Shown here piece after piece: positions 1 through 7,471 of a stretch of DNA of 64,000 nucleotides. Under the pieces are notes generated by a model, which was not told the origin of the DNA, ran no database searches, and worked only from the letters and a program-made list of their open reading frames with translations. How positions within the stretch are numbered: position 1 is the first letter of the stretch; each line of letters begins with the position of its first letter. The DNA is from JBKECY01 sp047975025. Lineage in GTDB: Bacteria > Bacillota > Clostridia > Lachnospirales > Lachnospiraceae. Position numbers and translations under genes: made by a program. Where the stretch lies: positions 36,188-100,187 of the forward strand of contig JBKECY010000003.1 in the NCBI GenBank assembly GCA_047975025.1, given 5' to 3'.

Positions 1-294
1 GACCTGTGGGCCGGGAAGCTGCAAGATAAACTTAAAGCTGATAGGAGGACGATTTCCTTTGATTAAGGACAGCAGAATCGGTCGTACATCTTTCCAGCAG
101 GAAAAGGGCTGTGCAGCAACCCCGTCAATTTCGTCCTGTGAAGAATCAAAAAAATCGTGGTGCAGCTGTCCGTCGATGGTAAAAGTATTAAAGGTCGTGA
201 CGAAGCCTTCGAAGAACCAGAAATGGTCGAACACATCCTGCAGCAGAAGCTTGGATGTGAAATCCTTCTGGTCTAAAATAGTAAATGCAATCAT
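1..294 (-). CDS. DUF5721-family protein (3' end outside window)
   Basis: The minus-strand frame starts with ATG at 294, behind AGGAG at about 298-304, and stays open to the window edge, so only the first 98 residues are present. It begins MIAFTILDQKDFTSKLLL and continues with TTFNTFTIDGQLHHDFFD, which I recognise from the short Lachnospiraceae family DUF5721. The function is unknown. No signal peptide or membrane segment is visible. It faces away from the small membrane protein gene at 456, so its promoter must lie in 300-420. Confidence 0.6.
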   Translation of the reverse strand, partial: MIAFTILDQKDFTSKLLLQDVFDHFWFFEGFVTTFNTFTIDGQLHHDFFDSSQDEIDGVAAQPFSCWKDVRPILLSLIKGNRPPISFKFILQLPGPQV

Positions 295-455
295 AGGAAC
301 TCCTTTACGGTATCAATGTATTTGTAGTATAGCGTATTTGCAGGAAAAAAGGTAGTAAAAAATATGGGAAGTGCTTAAGGAGAATTCCTCCTTTTCTTTT
401 TAATTGGAATGTTGTATAATACAAAACAGAGTACAATAGATTAAAGGAGAGTTTT

Positions 456-722
456 ATGGGAACTGTAAAAATGGACAAATACCAGAAGCGCAGAGACAGC
501 AAAGCCAGAGAAAAAGAGAGAGAGAAACGCATTTTGCGTGTAGAGAAGATTGTTGCGGGTGTTATTGGTCTGGCTATTGTAGCTTGGATTGGATTTTCGA
601 TTTATGGGAAAGTTGAGCAGGCACAGTTGGCAGAAGTTAAGAGTATTGTAATGGACACAACAGCAGTGGACGAATATCTTCAGACTGTAAGTGACTCTGT
701 CAGCGAAGAAAGCGGAGAATAA
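456..722 (+). CDS. Small single-pass membrane protein, unknown function
   Basis: 88 residues. A strongly charged N-terminus rich in K, R and E (residues 5-28) leads into one hydrophobic helix at about 30-50 (IVAGVIGLAIVAWIGFSIYG) and an acidic tail ending SEESGE. The start ATG follows AAAGGAG at 444-450. A -10-like TATAAT lies at 415-420 without a convincing -35. The positive-inside rule puts the N-terminus in the cytoplasm. I recognise no named family. It is monocistronic, ending at the terminator at 741-772. Confidence 0.6.
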   Translation: MGTVKMDKYQKRRDSKAREKEREKRILRVEKIVAGVIGLAIVAWIGFSIYGKVEQAQLAEVKSIVMDTTAVDEYLQTVSDSVSEESGE

Positions 723-740
723 AATAAAAGTATAAAAAAA

Positions 741-778
741 GAACCTCAAGATCAGCAATGGGCTTGGGGTTCTCTTTC
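741..778. terminator. Bidirectional intrinsic terminator between convergent genes
   Basis: Arms GAACCTCAAG (741-750) and CTTGGGGTTC (763-772) form a 10-bp stem with one G-U pair. TCTTT follows on the plus strand. A run of seven T on the minus strand follows the other side, so it can serve both the 456-722 gene and the convergent cold-shock gene. Confidence 0.75.
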
Positions 779-798
779 TGGTTACTTACGGTAAAGAA

Positions 799-999
799 TT
801 ATAATTTCTCAACGTTAGCAGCTTGTTGTCCACGAGCGCCTTCGCTTAAGTCGTAAGAAACAGCCTGTCCTTCTTCTAAGGATTTGAAACCGTCACCTAA
901 GATTGCAGAAAAGTGTACGAATACATCTGATCCGTCTTCTCCTGTGATAAATCCATAACCCTTCTCAGCATTGAACCATTTTACAGTTCCCTTGTTCAT
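799..999 (-). CDS. Cold-shock domain protein (CspA family)
   Basis: 66 residues, the normal length for the family. It has both RNA-binding motifs of the cold-shock OB fold: RNP1 as KGYGFI (residues 13-18) and RNP2 as VFVHF (26-30), after the usual N-terminal GTVKWFNAEKGYG. These proteins bind single-stranded RNA and DNA and act as RNA chaperones in the cytoplasm. The ATG follows GGAGG with normal spacing. The gene has its own long upstream leader (about 1000-1100) with alternative hairpins, in keeping with post-transcriptional control of csp genes. It is single-gene, ending at the bidirectional terminator. Confidence 0.95.
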   Translation of the reverse strand: MNKGTVKWFNAEKGYGFITGEDGSDVFVHFSAILGDGFKSLEEGQAVSYDLSEGARGQQAANVEKL

Positions 1000-1032
1000 G
1001 ATGTTACCTCCATATAAAAATTAAAATGTGTT

Positions 1033-1101
1033 ACTGGTATAAAAAAATTCACCAGTTTTTACAGACAATATTATATGTAATATAATCTCTAAAAACTAGT
1101 G
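1033..1101 (-). promoter_or_regulatory. Cold-shock gene upstream region with mutually exclusive inverted repeats
   Basis: ACCAGT (1051-1056) can pair with ACTGGT (1033-1038), or the longer CACCAGTTTTT (1050-1060) can pair with AAAAACTAGTG (1091-1101, one mismatch). A minus-strand TATAAT lies at 1070-1075 but its -35 is poor, so the transcript start is uncertain. Whether both hairpins are in the RNA depends on that start. Confidence 0.4.
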
Positions 1102-1239
1102 ATTCGCTCTTACATCCAATAAATTCCTTTATAAAGCAATTATAATCGGAGAAAAGATAAAAGTCAAGAAGAAAAAGGGCTTTCTTTCGGGCGATTTCTC
1201 GTGTATGATGTAAGAAGTAGTGGAAAGGAGACAGGAAAA

Positions 1240-2526
1240 ATGGGCATATTGATTACAGGGGGTAGAATCCTTGATCCGCATAGCGGACGGGACGAAATCG
1301 GAGATATTTATATAGAAGAAGGACTGATACAAAACGAGGAAGCCGCAAAGGCAGGTGAAACTATTGAAAAGATTGATGCGGCAGGCTGTTTTGTTATGCC
1401 CGGACTGATTGATCTGCATGTGCATCTGCGCGATCCCGGCTATGAGTATAAAGAGGATATTATATCCGGAGCCAGAGCAGCTGCCAAAGGAGGATTTACG
1501 ACCGTTGTGGCCATGCCGAATACGAATCCGCCGATTGACACACCGGATAAGGTGAAGTATGTCACGAATAAAGCAAAACAAATGTCAGATATCTGCATAC
1601 TACAGGCCGGTGCCGTCACTATGAAGCAGGCGGGTCAGGAGCTGGCAGATATTGAAGGGATGATTGCGGCTGGTATACCGGCGATAACAGAAGACGGAAA
1701 ATCCGTTATGAATCTTAAATTATATAAAGAAGCAATGGAGATTGCAGCCCGGGCGGATATTCCTGTCATGGCACATTGTGAAGACAGAGAGCTGGCATGT
1801 GATGGCTGTATGCACGAAAGCGATAAGTCCAGAGAGCTTGGTCTGCAGGGGATTACAAATGCCACAGAGGATGTAATCGTTGCCAGAGATATTATACTGG
1901 CCAAAGAGACAGGAGCCAGACTGCATTTATGTCATTGCTCCACCAAGGGAAGCGTCAAATTGATTCAAAAGGGGAAGGAAGAAGGGGTGCGCGTAAGCGG
2001 AGAAGTCTGCCCGCATCATTTTACACTTACGAGTGAAGATATCCCCGCAGATGATGCCAACTATAAGATGAACCCGCCGCTTCGCAGCAGAGAAGATGTT
2101 GAGGCATTGCTGGCAGGACTTAAAGACGGTACGATTGAGGTGATCAGTACAGATCATGCACCTCACTCGGAGAAGGAGAAGAGGACCTCGATGAAAGAGG
2201 CACCGTTTGGAATCGTAGGTCTTGAGACGAGCGTCAGCCTTACAATTTCCGAACTGGTGGACAAAGGAATTATTACACCGCTTGAAATGGCGGAGAAAAT
2301 GAGTTATAATCCGTCAAGGATTCTCAATATTGCCAGGGGAACATTAGCAGAGGGAGCGATTGCAGATGTAACCATCATCGATCCCAAAGCGGCCTATACC
2401 ATTGATAAAAATAAGTTTGTATCCAAGGGAAAGAACACACCGTTTCATGGCAGACCTGTCAAGGGCCGTGTGCTGTACACGATTTGTGAAGGTAAGGTTG
2501 TCTACCAATACCAAGACAAAGAATAG
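1240..2526 (+). CDS. pyrC: Dihydroorotase
   Basis: 428 residues. It catalyses the reversible cyclisation of carbamoyl-aspartate to dihydroorotate, step three of UMP synthesis, in the cytoplasm. Metal-site motif DLHVHLRDPG is at about 58-67, further histidines lie in the middle (MAHCEDRE, LHLCHCS), and TDHAPH with the catalytic aspartate is at about 304, all typical of class I dihydroorotase. I chose ATG at 1240, preceded by GGAAAGGAG at 1222-1230. A GTG 39 nt upstream keeps the frame but has no ribosome site. It is first in a run pyrC-pyrF-pyrK-pyrD. A weak -10 (TATGAT, 1204-1209) sits just upstream. I see no PyrR-type attenuator. Confidence 0.95.
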   Translation: MGILITGGRILDPHSGRDEIGDIYIEEGLIQNEEAAKAGETIEKIDAAGCFVMPGLIDLHVHLRDPGYEYKEDIISGARAAAKGGFTTVVAMPNTNPPIDTPDKVKYVTNKAKQMSDICILQAGAVTMKQAGQELADIEGMIAAGIPAITEDGKSVMNLKLYKEAMEIAARADIPVMAHCEDRELACDGCMHESDKSRELGLQGITNATEDVIVARDIILAKETGARLHLCHCSTKGSVKLIQKGKEEGVRVSGEVCPHHFTLTSEDIPADDANYKMNPPLRSREDVEALLAGLKDGTIEVISTDHAPHSEKEKRTSMKEAPFGIVGLETSVSLTISELVDKGIITPLEMAEKMSYNPSRILNIARGTLAEGAIADVTIIDPKAAYTIDKNKFVSKGKNTPFHGRPVKGRVLYTICEGKVVYQYQDKE

Positions 2527-2570
2527 GCGCGAAGAGAATTGCAGAGAAGTAGTATAGAAGGGATTGTAAA

Positions 2571-3497
2571 ATGATAAATCGACTGATAGAAAAGATTAAA
2601 GCAACGAATGCACCCATAGTGGTTGGATTAGACCCCATGCTTTCTTTTATACCTGCCACCATTAAAGAACGGGCTTATGCAGCATACGGCGAGACATTAA
2701 GCGGTGCAGGGGAAGCAATCTGGCAGTACAACAAAGAGCTCATTGATGCGGTATGGGATCTGATTCCTGCCGTTAAACCGCAGATTGCCATGTATGAGCA
2801 GTTCGGTCTGGAGGGTCTGATGGCTTTTCAGAAAACAGTGAAGTATGCGCAGGAAAAGGGGCTTGTGGTCATCGGCGATATCAAGCGCGGCGATATAGGT
2901 TCCACATCACAGGCGTATGCGGTCGGACATCTTGGCAAGGTAAAAGTCGGGAATACGATGCAGCGTGTCTTTGACGAGGATTTTGTGACTGTGAATCCCT
3001 ATCTGGGAACCGATGGAGTAAAGCCTTTTGTCGAAGTTTGCAAGGAAGAGAACAAAGGTCTGTTCATATTAGTCAAAACATCAAACCCATCCAGTGGTGA
3101 ATTCCAGGATCAGCTGGTCAATGGCCGTCCGTTGTATGAACTGGTAGCGGAAAAAGTTGTGGAGTGGGGGGAAGCTCATATGGGCGAAACTTACAGCAAT
3201 ATTGGAGCAGTTGTCGGAGCAACCTATCCGGAGATGGGACGGGTACTCAGAAAGCTTATGCCGAAGACCTTCATTCTGGTTCCGGGCTACGGAGCACAGG
3301 GCGGTTCAGGCAAGGATTTGGTTCCGTTCTTTAATGAAGACGGGCTGGGGGCTATCGTGAATTCCTCGAGGGGGATTATCGCGGCATACCAGCAGGAGAA
3401 GTACAGCCGGTTTGCAGAGAAGGATTTTGCACAGGCGTCGCGTCAGGCAGTACTGGACATGATTGCGGATATTGACGGTGCGCTGCAGAGCCGATAG
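2571..3497 (+). CDS. pyrF: Orotidine 5'-phosphate decarboxylase, long (type 2) form
   Basis: 308 residues, the length of the long PyrF subfamily rather than the 230-240-residue form. It decarboxylates OMP to UMP, the last step of the pathway. The catalytic signature GDIKRGDIGSTSQAYA is at about 102-117, and the phosphate-binding region VPGYGAQGG lies near 242. It starts 44 nt after pyrC behind AGAAGGGA. Position and direction indicate co-transcription with pyrC and pyrK. Confidence 0.95.
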   Translation: MINRLIEKIKATNAPIVVGLDPMLSFIPATIKERAYAAYGETLSGAGEAIWQYNKELIDAVWDLIPAVKPQIAMYEQFGLEGLMAFQKTVKYAQEKGLVVIGDIKRGDIGSTSQAYAVGHLGKVKVGNTMQRVFDEDFVTVNPYLGTDGVKPFVEVCKEENKGLFILVKTSNPSSGEFQDQLVNGRPLYELVAEKVVEWGEAHMGETYSNIGAVVGATYPEMGRVLRKLMPKTFILVPGYGAQGGSGKDLVPFFNEDGLGAIVNSSRGIIAAYQQEKYSRFAEKDFAQASRQAVLDMIADIDGALQSR

Positions 3498-3525
3498 CAT
3501 CGCACAGTAGGAATAAGGAGAACTT

Positions 3526-4311
3526 GTGGGAGAAATTAGGAAGAACACATATACAATAGTTTCACAGACAAAAATTGCATCAGATGTATTCGACCTGTGG
3601 ATGCAGGCAGAGGATGTGACACGTATGGCTGTGCCCGGGCAATTTGTCATGCTGTATCTCAATGACGGGAGCAGTCTTTTGCCACGCCCAATCAGTATTT
3701 GTGAATTGGATCGGGAGCGGGGACGGCTGCGTCTGGTATATCGGATTCTGGGAAAAGGAACGGCGGCATTTGCCCAAGCTTCCGCAGGTGATACCCTGCA
3801 GATGATGGGGCCGCTTGGCAATGGATTCCCCATCGCCAGGGCGGCAGGAAAGCGTGTACTGCTGGTCGCCGGCGGAATTGGAATTCCCCCTATGGTGGAG
3901 ACGGCAAAATCCCTGCAAAAGGAGAGCAGAGAAATCACGACGGTAGCAGGCTACCGCAACGAGCTCTTTTTGCAGGCGGATTTGGAGCGCTATGGCCAGG
4001 TATTGGTGGCAACAGAAGACGGGAGCGAGGGCACTTTGGGAAATGTGCTGGATGTATTACATACCGCCAAACCCGCCGGCGATATCATGTTTGCCTGTGG
4101 GCCGGCACCTATGCTGCGTGCGTTGCAGGAGTATGCGCAGCAGACGGGAATAGAATGCTGGATTTCTACGGAAGAGAGAATGGCATGCGGTGTTGGCGCC
4201 TGTCTGGCCTGTGTCTGTAAGACAGTAAAACAAGATGAGCATTCACATGTTTATAATACCCGCGTCTGTAAGGAAGGACCGGTATTCTTGAGTACGGAGG
4301 TGATCATCTGA
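3526..4311 (+). CDS. pyrK: Dihydroorotate dehydrogenase B, electron-transfer subunit
   Basis: 261 residues with a GTG start at 3526 behind AAGGAG (3515-3520). It carries electrons from the PyrD FMN through a [2Fe-2S] cluster and FAD to NAD+. The FAD-binding RPISICE motif is near 46, the nucleotide-binding GGIGIPPMV near 112. The C-terminal iron-sulfur ligands are the cysteines of ACGVGACLACVC (about 219-230) plus the later VCKEG cysteine. Its stop overlaps the pyrD start by one base (TGATG), typical of coupled subunits of one heterotetramer. Confidence 0.95.
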   Translation: MGEIRKNTYTIVSQTKIASDVFDLWMQAEDVTRMAVPGQFVMLYLNDGSSLLPRPISICELDRERGRLRLVYRILGKGTAAFAQASAGDTLQMMGPLGNGFPIARAAGKRVLLVAGGIGIPPMVETAKSLQKESREITTVAGYRNELFLQADLERYGQVLVATEDGSEGTLGNVLDVLHTAKPAGDIMFACGPAPMLRALQEYAQQTGIECWISTEERMACGVGACLACVCKTVKQDEHSHVYNTRVCKEGPVFLSTEVII

Positions 4312-5213
4312 TGAATATGGGAGTAAAGATAGCCGGAGTTGATTTCAAGAATCCTGTGACGACGGCTTCAGGCACGTTTGGTTCGGGTATGGAATATGCC
4401 TCTTTTGTTAACTTGAATCGCCTGGGCGCCGTTACGACAAAGGGCGTAGCCAATGTGCCATGGACAGGGAATGCGACACCGCGTGTGGCTGAGACCTACG
4501 GGGGAATGCTGAATGCAATCGGGCTGCAAAATCCTGGAATGGAAGTGTTCTGCGAACGTGACCTTGCGTTTCTAAAACAATATGATACGAAAGTGATTGT
4601 AAATGTGTGCGGCAAGACAACCGAGGATTACTGTGCCGTTGTGGAGCGCTTAGCGGAAGAAGAAGTGGATTTGCTGGAAATCAACATATCGTGCCCAAAC
4701 GTCAAAGAGGGTGGAATCGCCTTTGGACAAAATGCAAAGTCCGTTGAGGCAATCACATCCGATATTAAGAAAATTGCCAGACAGCCCATCATTATGAAAT
4801 TAAGCCCGAACGTAACAGATATCAAAGAAATGGCGAAGGCGGCAGAAGCAGGAGGGGCGGATGCACTCTCCCTGATTAATACCATTACGGGAATGCAGAT
4901 TGATGCTGAGCGCCGTACGTTCGTGCTTGCCAATAAGACCGGAGGGCTCTCAGGACCAGCCGTTAAGCCGGTAGCGCTGCGTATGGTCTATGAGACGGCA
5001 CAGGCAGTCGCACTGCCCTTAATTGCAATGGGCGGTATTGCCAATGCACAGGATGCTATGGAATTTATTTTGGCAGGAGCCACAATGGTCGCTGTGGGGA
5101 CGGCGAATTTCATTAATCCGTTAGCAACCATTGAGGTTATTGAAGGAATCGAAGATTATCTGAAACGTCATCAGGTTGAGGATATCCGTCAGTTAATTGG
5201 TGTTGTAGGCTAG
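4311..5213 (+). CDS. pyrD: Dihydroorotate dehydrogenase B, catalytic subunit (class 1B)
   Basis: 300 residues. It is a TIM-barrel FMN enzyme oxidising dihydroorotate to orotate; together with PyrK it uses NAD+. The N-terminal NPVTTASGTFGSG, the central NISCPNVKEGG with the class 1 catalytic cysteine near 130, and GGIANAQDAMEF near the C-terminus are family hallmarks. It overlaps pyrK by one base. A second in-frame ATG three codons in (MGVKIAG) could be the true start. It is followed by the terminator at 5240-5274. Confidence 0.95.
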   Translation: MNMGVKIAGVDFKNPVTTASGTFGSGMEYASFVNLNRLGAVTTKGVANVPWTGNATPRVAETYGGMLNAIGLQNPGMEVFCERDLAFLKQYDTKVIVNVCGKTTEDYCAVVERLAEEEVDLLEINISCPNVKEGGIAFGQNAKSVEAITSDIKKIARQPIIMKLSPNVTDIKEMAKAAEAGGADALSLINTITGMQIDAERRTFVLANKTGGLSGPAVKPVALRMVYETAQAVALPLIAMGGIANAQDAMEFILAGATMVAVGTANFINPLATIEVIEGIEDYLKRHQVEDIRQLIGVVG

Positions 5214-5239
5214 TAAAAGACTGGATTGCAGGATAGAAG

Positions 5240-5274
5240 AGAGTCATGAATTTTTAGATTCATGGCTCTTTTAT
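5240..5274 (+). terminator. Intrinsic terminator after pyrD
   Basis: Arms AGAGTCATGAAT (5240-5251) and ATTCATGGCTCT (5258-5269) make a 12-bp stem with one G-U pair and a 6-nt loop, followed by TTTTA. It separates pyrCFKD from pyrE, which has 100 nt of its own upstream sequence with a -10-like GTAAAAT near 5299. Confidence 0.8.
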
Positions 5275-5374
5275 CGTGACACCACCCAACGGGTGTGGTA
5301 AAATGTTAGAGCAGAGTATAGCCTGCCGATAGGAGTACTAAGCGAAATATTGATAAGAATAAGGAGTCGTTAAG

Positions 5375-6049
5375 ATGAAAGAATACAAAAAAGAATTTAT
5401 AGAATTTATGATAGATTGTGATGTTTTGAAATTCGGGGATTTTGTCACGAAAAGCGGCAGAAAGACCCCATTTTTTGTAAATACGGGTTTTTACAGAACC
5501 GGTGAGCAGCTTGCACGTTTGGGAGGATACTACGCAAAAGCGATTCAAGAGACGTTTGGTCTTTCGTTTGATGTGCTGTTCGGACCGGCGTATAAAGGGA
5601 TTCCACTGACTGTTGCAACGACGATTGCCATCAGTAACCTATACAATACACAGATTCGCTATGCTTCGAACCGCAAGGAAGTCAAGGATCATGGAGATAC
5701 CGGGATTTTACTGGGGAGTCCACTGACCGATGGGGACAAGGTGGTTATTATTGAAGACGTGACAACCGCGGGCACATCTATACAGGAAACCCTGCCGATC
5801 CTCAAAGCACAGGCAGACACTGAGCCGATAGGTCTGGTAGTATCGGTTGACCGCATGGAGCGTGGCAGGACTGAGAAAAGTGCGCTGCAGGAAATTCAGG
5901 AGACATACGGGCTTAAGACGACTGCAATTGTAACTATGGAGGAAGTGGTATCTCATCTGTATAACAAAGAATATAAGGGTAAAATCGTGATTGATGATAC
6001 GCTCAAGCATGCAATTGATGAATACTATGTTCAATATGGTGTGAAATAA
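5375..6049 (+). CDS. pyrE: Orotate phosphoribosyltransferase
   Basis: 224 residues. It joins orotate and PRPP to give OMP, the step between PyrD and PyrF. The PRPP loop VVIIEDVTTAGTS is at about 123-135, and the N-terminal KSGRKTPFFVNTG is the usual orotate-side motif. The ATG follows AAGGAG (5361-5366). It sits downstream of a terminator, so its expression can be uncoupled from pyrCFKD. With those genes, every step from carbamoyl-aspartate to UMP is encoded here. Confidence 0.95.
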   Translation: MKEYKKEFIEFMIDCDVLKFGDFVTKSGRKTPFFVNTGFYRTGEQLARLGGYYAKAIQETFGLSFDVLFGPAYKGIPLTVATTIAISNLYNTQIRYASNRKEVKDHGDTGILLGSPLTDGDKVVIIEDVTTAGTSIQETLPILKAQADTEPIGLVVSVDRMERGRTEKSALQEIQETYGLKTTAIVTMEEVVSHLYNKEYKGKIVIDDTLKHAIDEYYVQYGVK

Positions 6050-6065
6050 TTTGGGTGGTGGGAAC

Positions 6066-6539
6066 ATGAGCAGGAAAAGTGGGAGAACGTTTCGCCGAAC
6101 ATTGGGCATTGTGATTTTTGTGCTCTATATGCTAGTCCTGGCCTACTTTTTGTTCTTTTCAGAATCATATGGGAGAGGAATTGTACAGGATGAATACCGC
6201 TATAATCTGATACCGTTTCATGAGATCCTGCGTTTCTGGACCTATCGTAACGAGTTAGGGCTTATGGCAATGCTGACGAATATCTTTGGCAATATTCTTG
6301 CGTTTGTTCCCCTGGGATTTATCCCTCCCATGATTTCAAGACGGGCCAAGAGTATATGGTTTAGTATGGCACTGGGATTTACCTTAAGTGTATGCGTAGA
6401 GATTACGCAGTTTTTTACAAGAGTCGGCTCACTGGATGTAGATGATGTATTGCTGAACACATTTGGTGCGATTTGCGGATATTGGGCCTATCTGATACTG
6501 CAGTACATCAGGAGGAGAAGAAATGGCAAAAAGATATAA
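6066..6539 (+). CDS. VanZ-family membrane protein
   Basis: 157 residues with about four transmembrane helices (residues 11-28, 73-88, 98-118 and 131-148). The VanZ family signatures are NLIPFHEI at about 45-52, the GNILAFVPLGF segment, and the acidic VDVDDVLLNTFGA-type motif near the last helix (here GSLDVDDVLLNTFGA). VanZ homologues are widespread in Firmicutes; only the Tn1546 one is tied to teicoplanin resistance, so no resistance is inferred. I chose ATG 6066. Its ribosome site is weak (GGGTGGTGG), and TTG at 6051 is an alternative. The 3' end overlaps the next gene by 17 nt. Confidence 0.85.
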   Translation: MSRKSGRTFRRTLGIVIFVLYMLVLAYFLFFSESYGRGIVQDEYRYNLIPFHEILRFWTYRNELGLMAMLTNIFGNILAFVPLGFIPPMISRRAKSIWFSMALGFTLSVCVEITQFFTRVGSLDVDDVLLNTFGAICGYWAYLILQYIRRRRNGKKI

Positions 6540-6843
6540 ATATACATTTGCAAGGCAAAAGGAAGCAGCGCAGGGCATTGTGTCAAGTGCAATTGCAGGG
6601 ATGTCATTTCTGCTGTTCATAGTAGTTGTTATACTTTCCTTTGCGTTTCAGCAAAAAGCAGAAATCGCGATTGGGGCATTGAGCCTGTTCGCCATGCTTA
6701 GTGCTGTGTATGGATTTGTGCAGGGGCTTAAAAGCTTCTCAAAAAAAGAAGAAGGGCATCTGTTCAGTATTATCGGTTCCCTAAGTAATGGGGTGATTAT
6801 GATTGGATGGCTGGGGCTATACCTTACAGGAGTTTCGATATGA
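6523..6843 (+). CDS. DUF6142-like three-helix membrane protein
   Basis: 106 residues with a basic N-terminus (MAKRYKYTFARQKEAAQG) and three hydrophobic stretches at about 22-43, 49-68 and 82-104. The pattern matches DUF6142, a Lachnospiraceae family of unknown function; the assignment is from memory of the pattern. It overlaps the VanZ gene and runs into the HD gene through an ATGA overlap, so the three are very likely translated from one message. Confidence 0.55.
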   Translation: MAKRYKYTFARQKEAAQGIVSSAIAGMSFLLFIVVVILSFAFQQKAEIAIGALSLFAMLSAVYGFVQGLKSFSKKEEGHLFSIIGSLSNGVIMIGWLGLYLTGVSI

Positions 6844-7430
6844 GAGAAAGACTTGAGCAGCAGATACAATTTATTGTAGAAATAGATAAAGCCAAGCGCA
6901 TTATGCGCCAGACGTATCTGTCCGACGGACAGAACAAAGAAAATGATGCGGAGCATTCGTGGCATATGGCAATCATGGCGCTGCTTTTGCGGGAATACGC
7001 CAGTGAAGAAGTGGATGTATTGCGCGTGATCTACATGGTACTGATTCATGATATTGTGGAAATTGATGCGGGCGATACCTTTGCTTATGATGAGAAGGCG
7101 ATGGAAACCAAGGAGGCAAGAGAGTTAGCGGCTGCGGACCGTATCTTCAATCTGCTGCCGCCGGAACAGGCATCTGATCTGCGTGTGGTGTGGGATGAAT
7201 TCGAAGATAACATCACGCCAGAAGCTCATTATGCACATCTGCTGGACGATTTTCAGCCTTTTTTACTGAATCTTGCCACAGGCGGCAAAGGCTGGGTGGA
7301 ACATGCGGTGCATAAGCAGCAAATATATAAAAGAAATCAGTTCACAGGAACCACATCCCCTGAAGTATGGCAATATATGAAGGAAAAAATTGAAGAGCAG
7401 GTGAGACGGGGCAACATTATTGATGAATGA
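6840..7430 (+). CDS. HD-domain phosphohydrolase (YfbR-like)
   Basis: 196 residues. An HD metal-dependent phosphohydrolase domain is visible: EHSWHMA (first His near 39), the diagnostic His-Asp in VLIHDIVEID (about 70), and a later aspartate in LLDDFQPF. This arrangement is found in the YfbR/5'-deoxynucleotidase branch, so nucleotide monophosphate hydrolysis is plausible but not proven. I chose ATG 6840, which overlaps the stop of the previous gene (ATGA); the frame stays open further upstream without a ribosome site. Confidence 0.8.
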   Translation: MRERLEQQIQFIVEIDKAKRIMRQTYLSDGQNKENDAEHSWHMAIMALLLREYASEEVDVLRVIYMVLIHDIVEIDAGDTFAYDEKAMETKEARELAAADRIFNLLPPEQASDLRVVWDEFEDNITPEAHYAHLLDDFQPFLLNLATGGKGWVEHAVHKQQIYKRNQFTGTTSPEVWQYMKEKIEEQVRRGNIIDE

Positions 7431-7471
7431 AACGGCGGGGAACGCCGACAATATACAAAGGAGTGATTTTT

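Noticed and set aside
6066..6539. Calling the VanZ-family gene a glycopeptide-resistance gene
   Set aside because: VanZ-like proteins are common in susceptible Firmicutes, and no vanA/vanB-type cluster is present.
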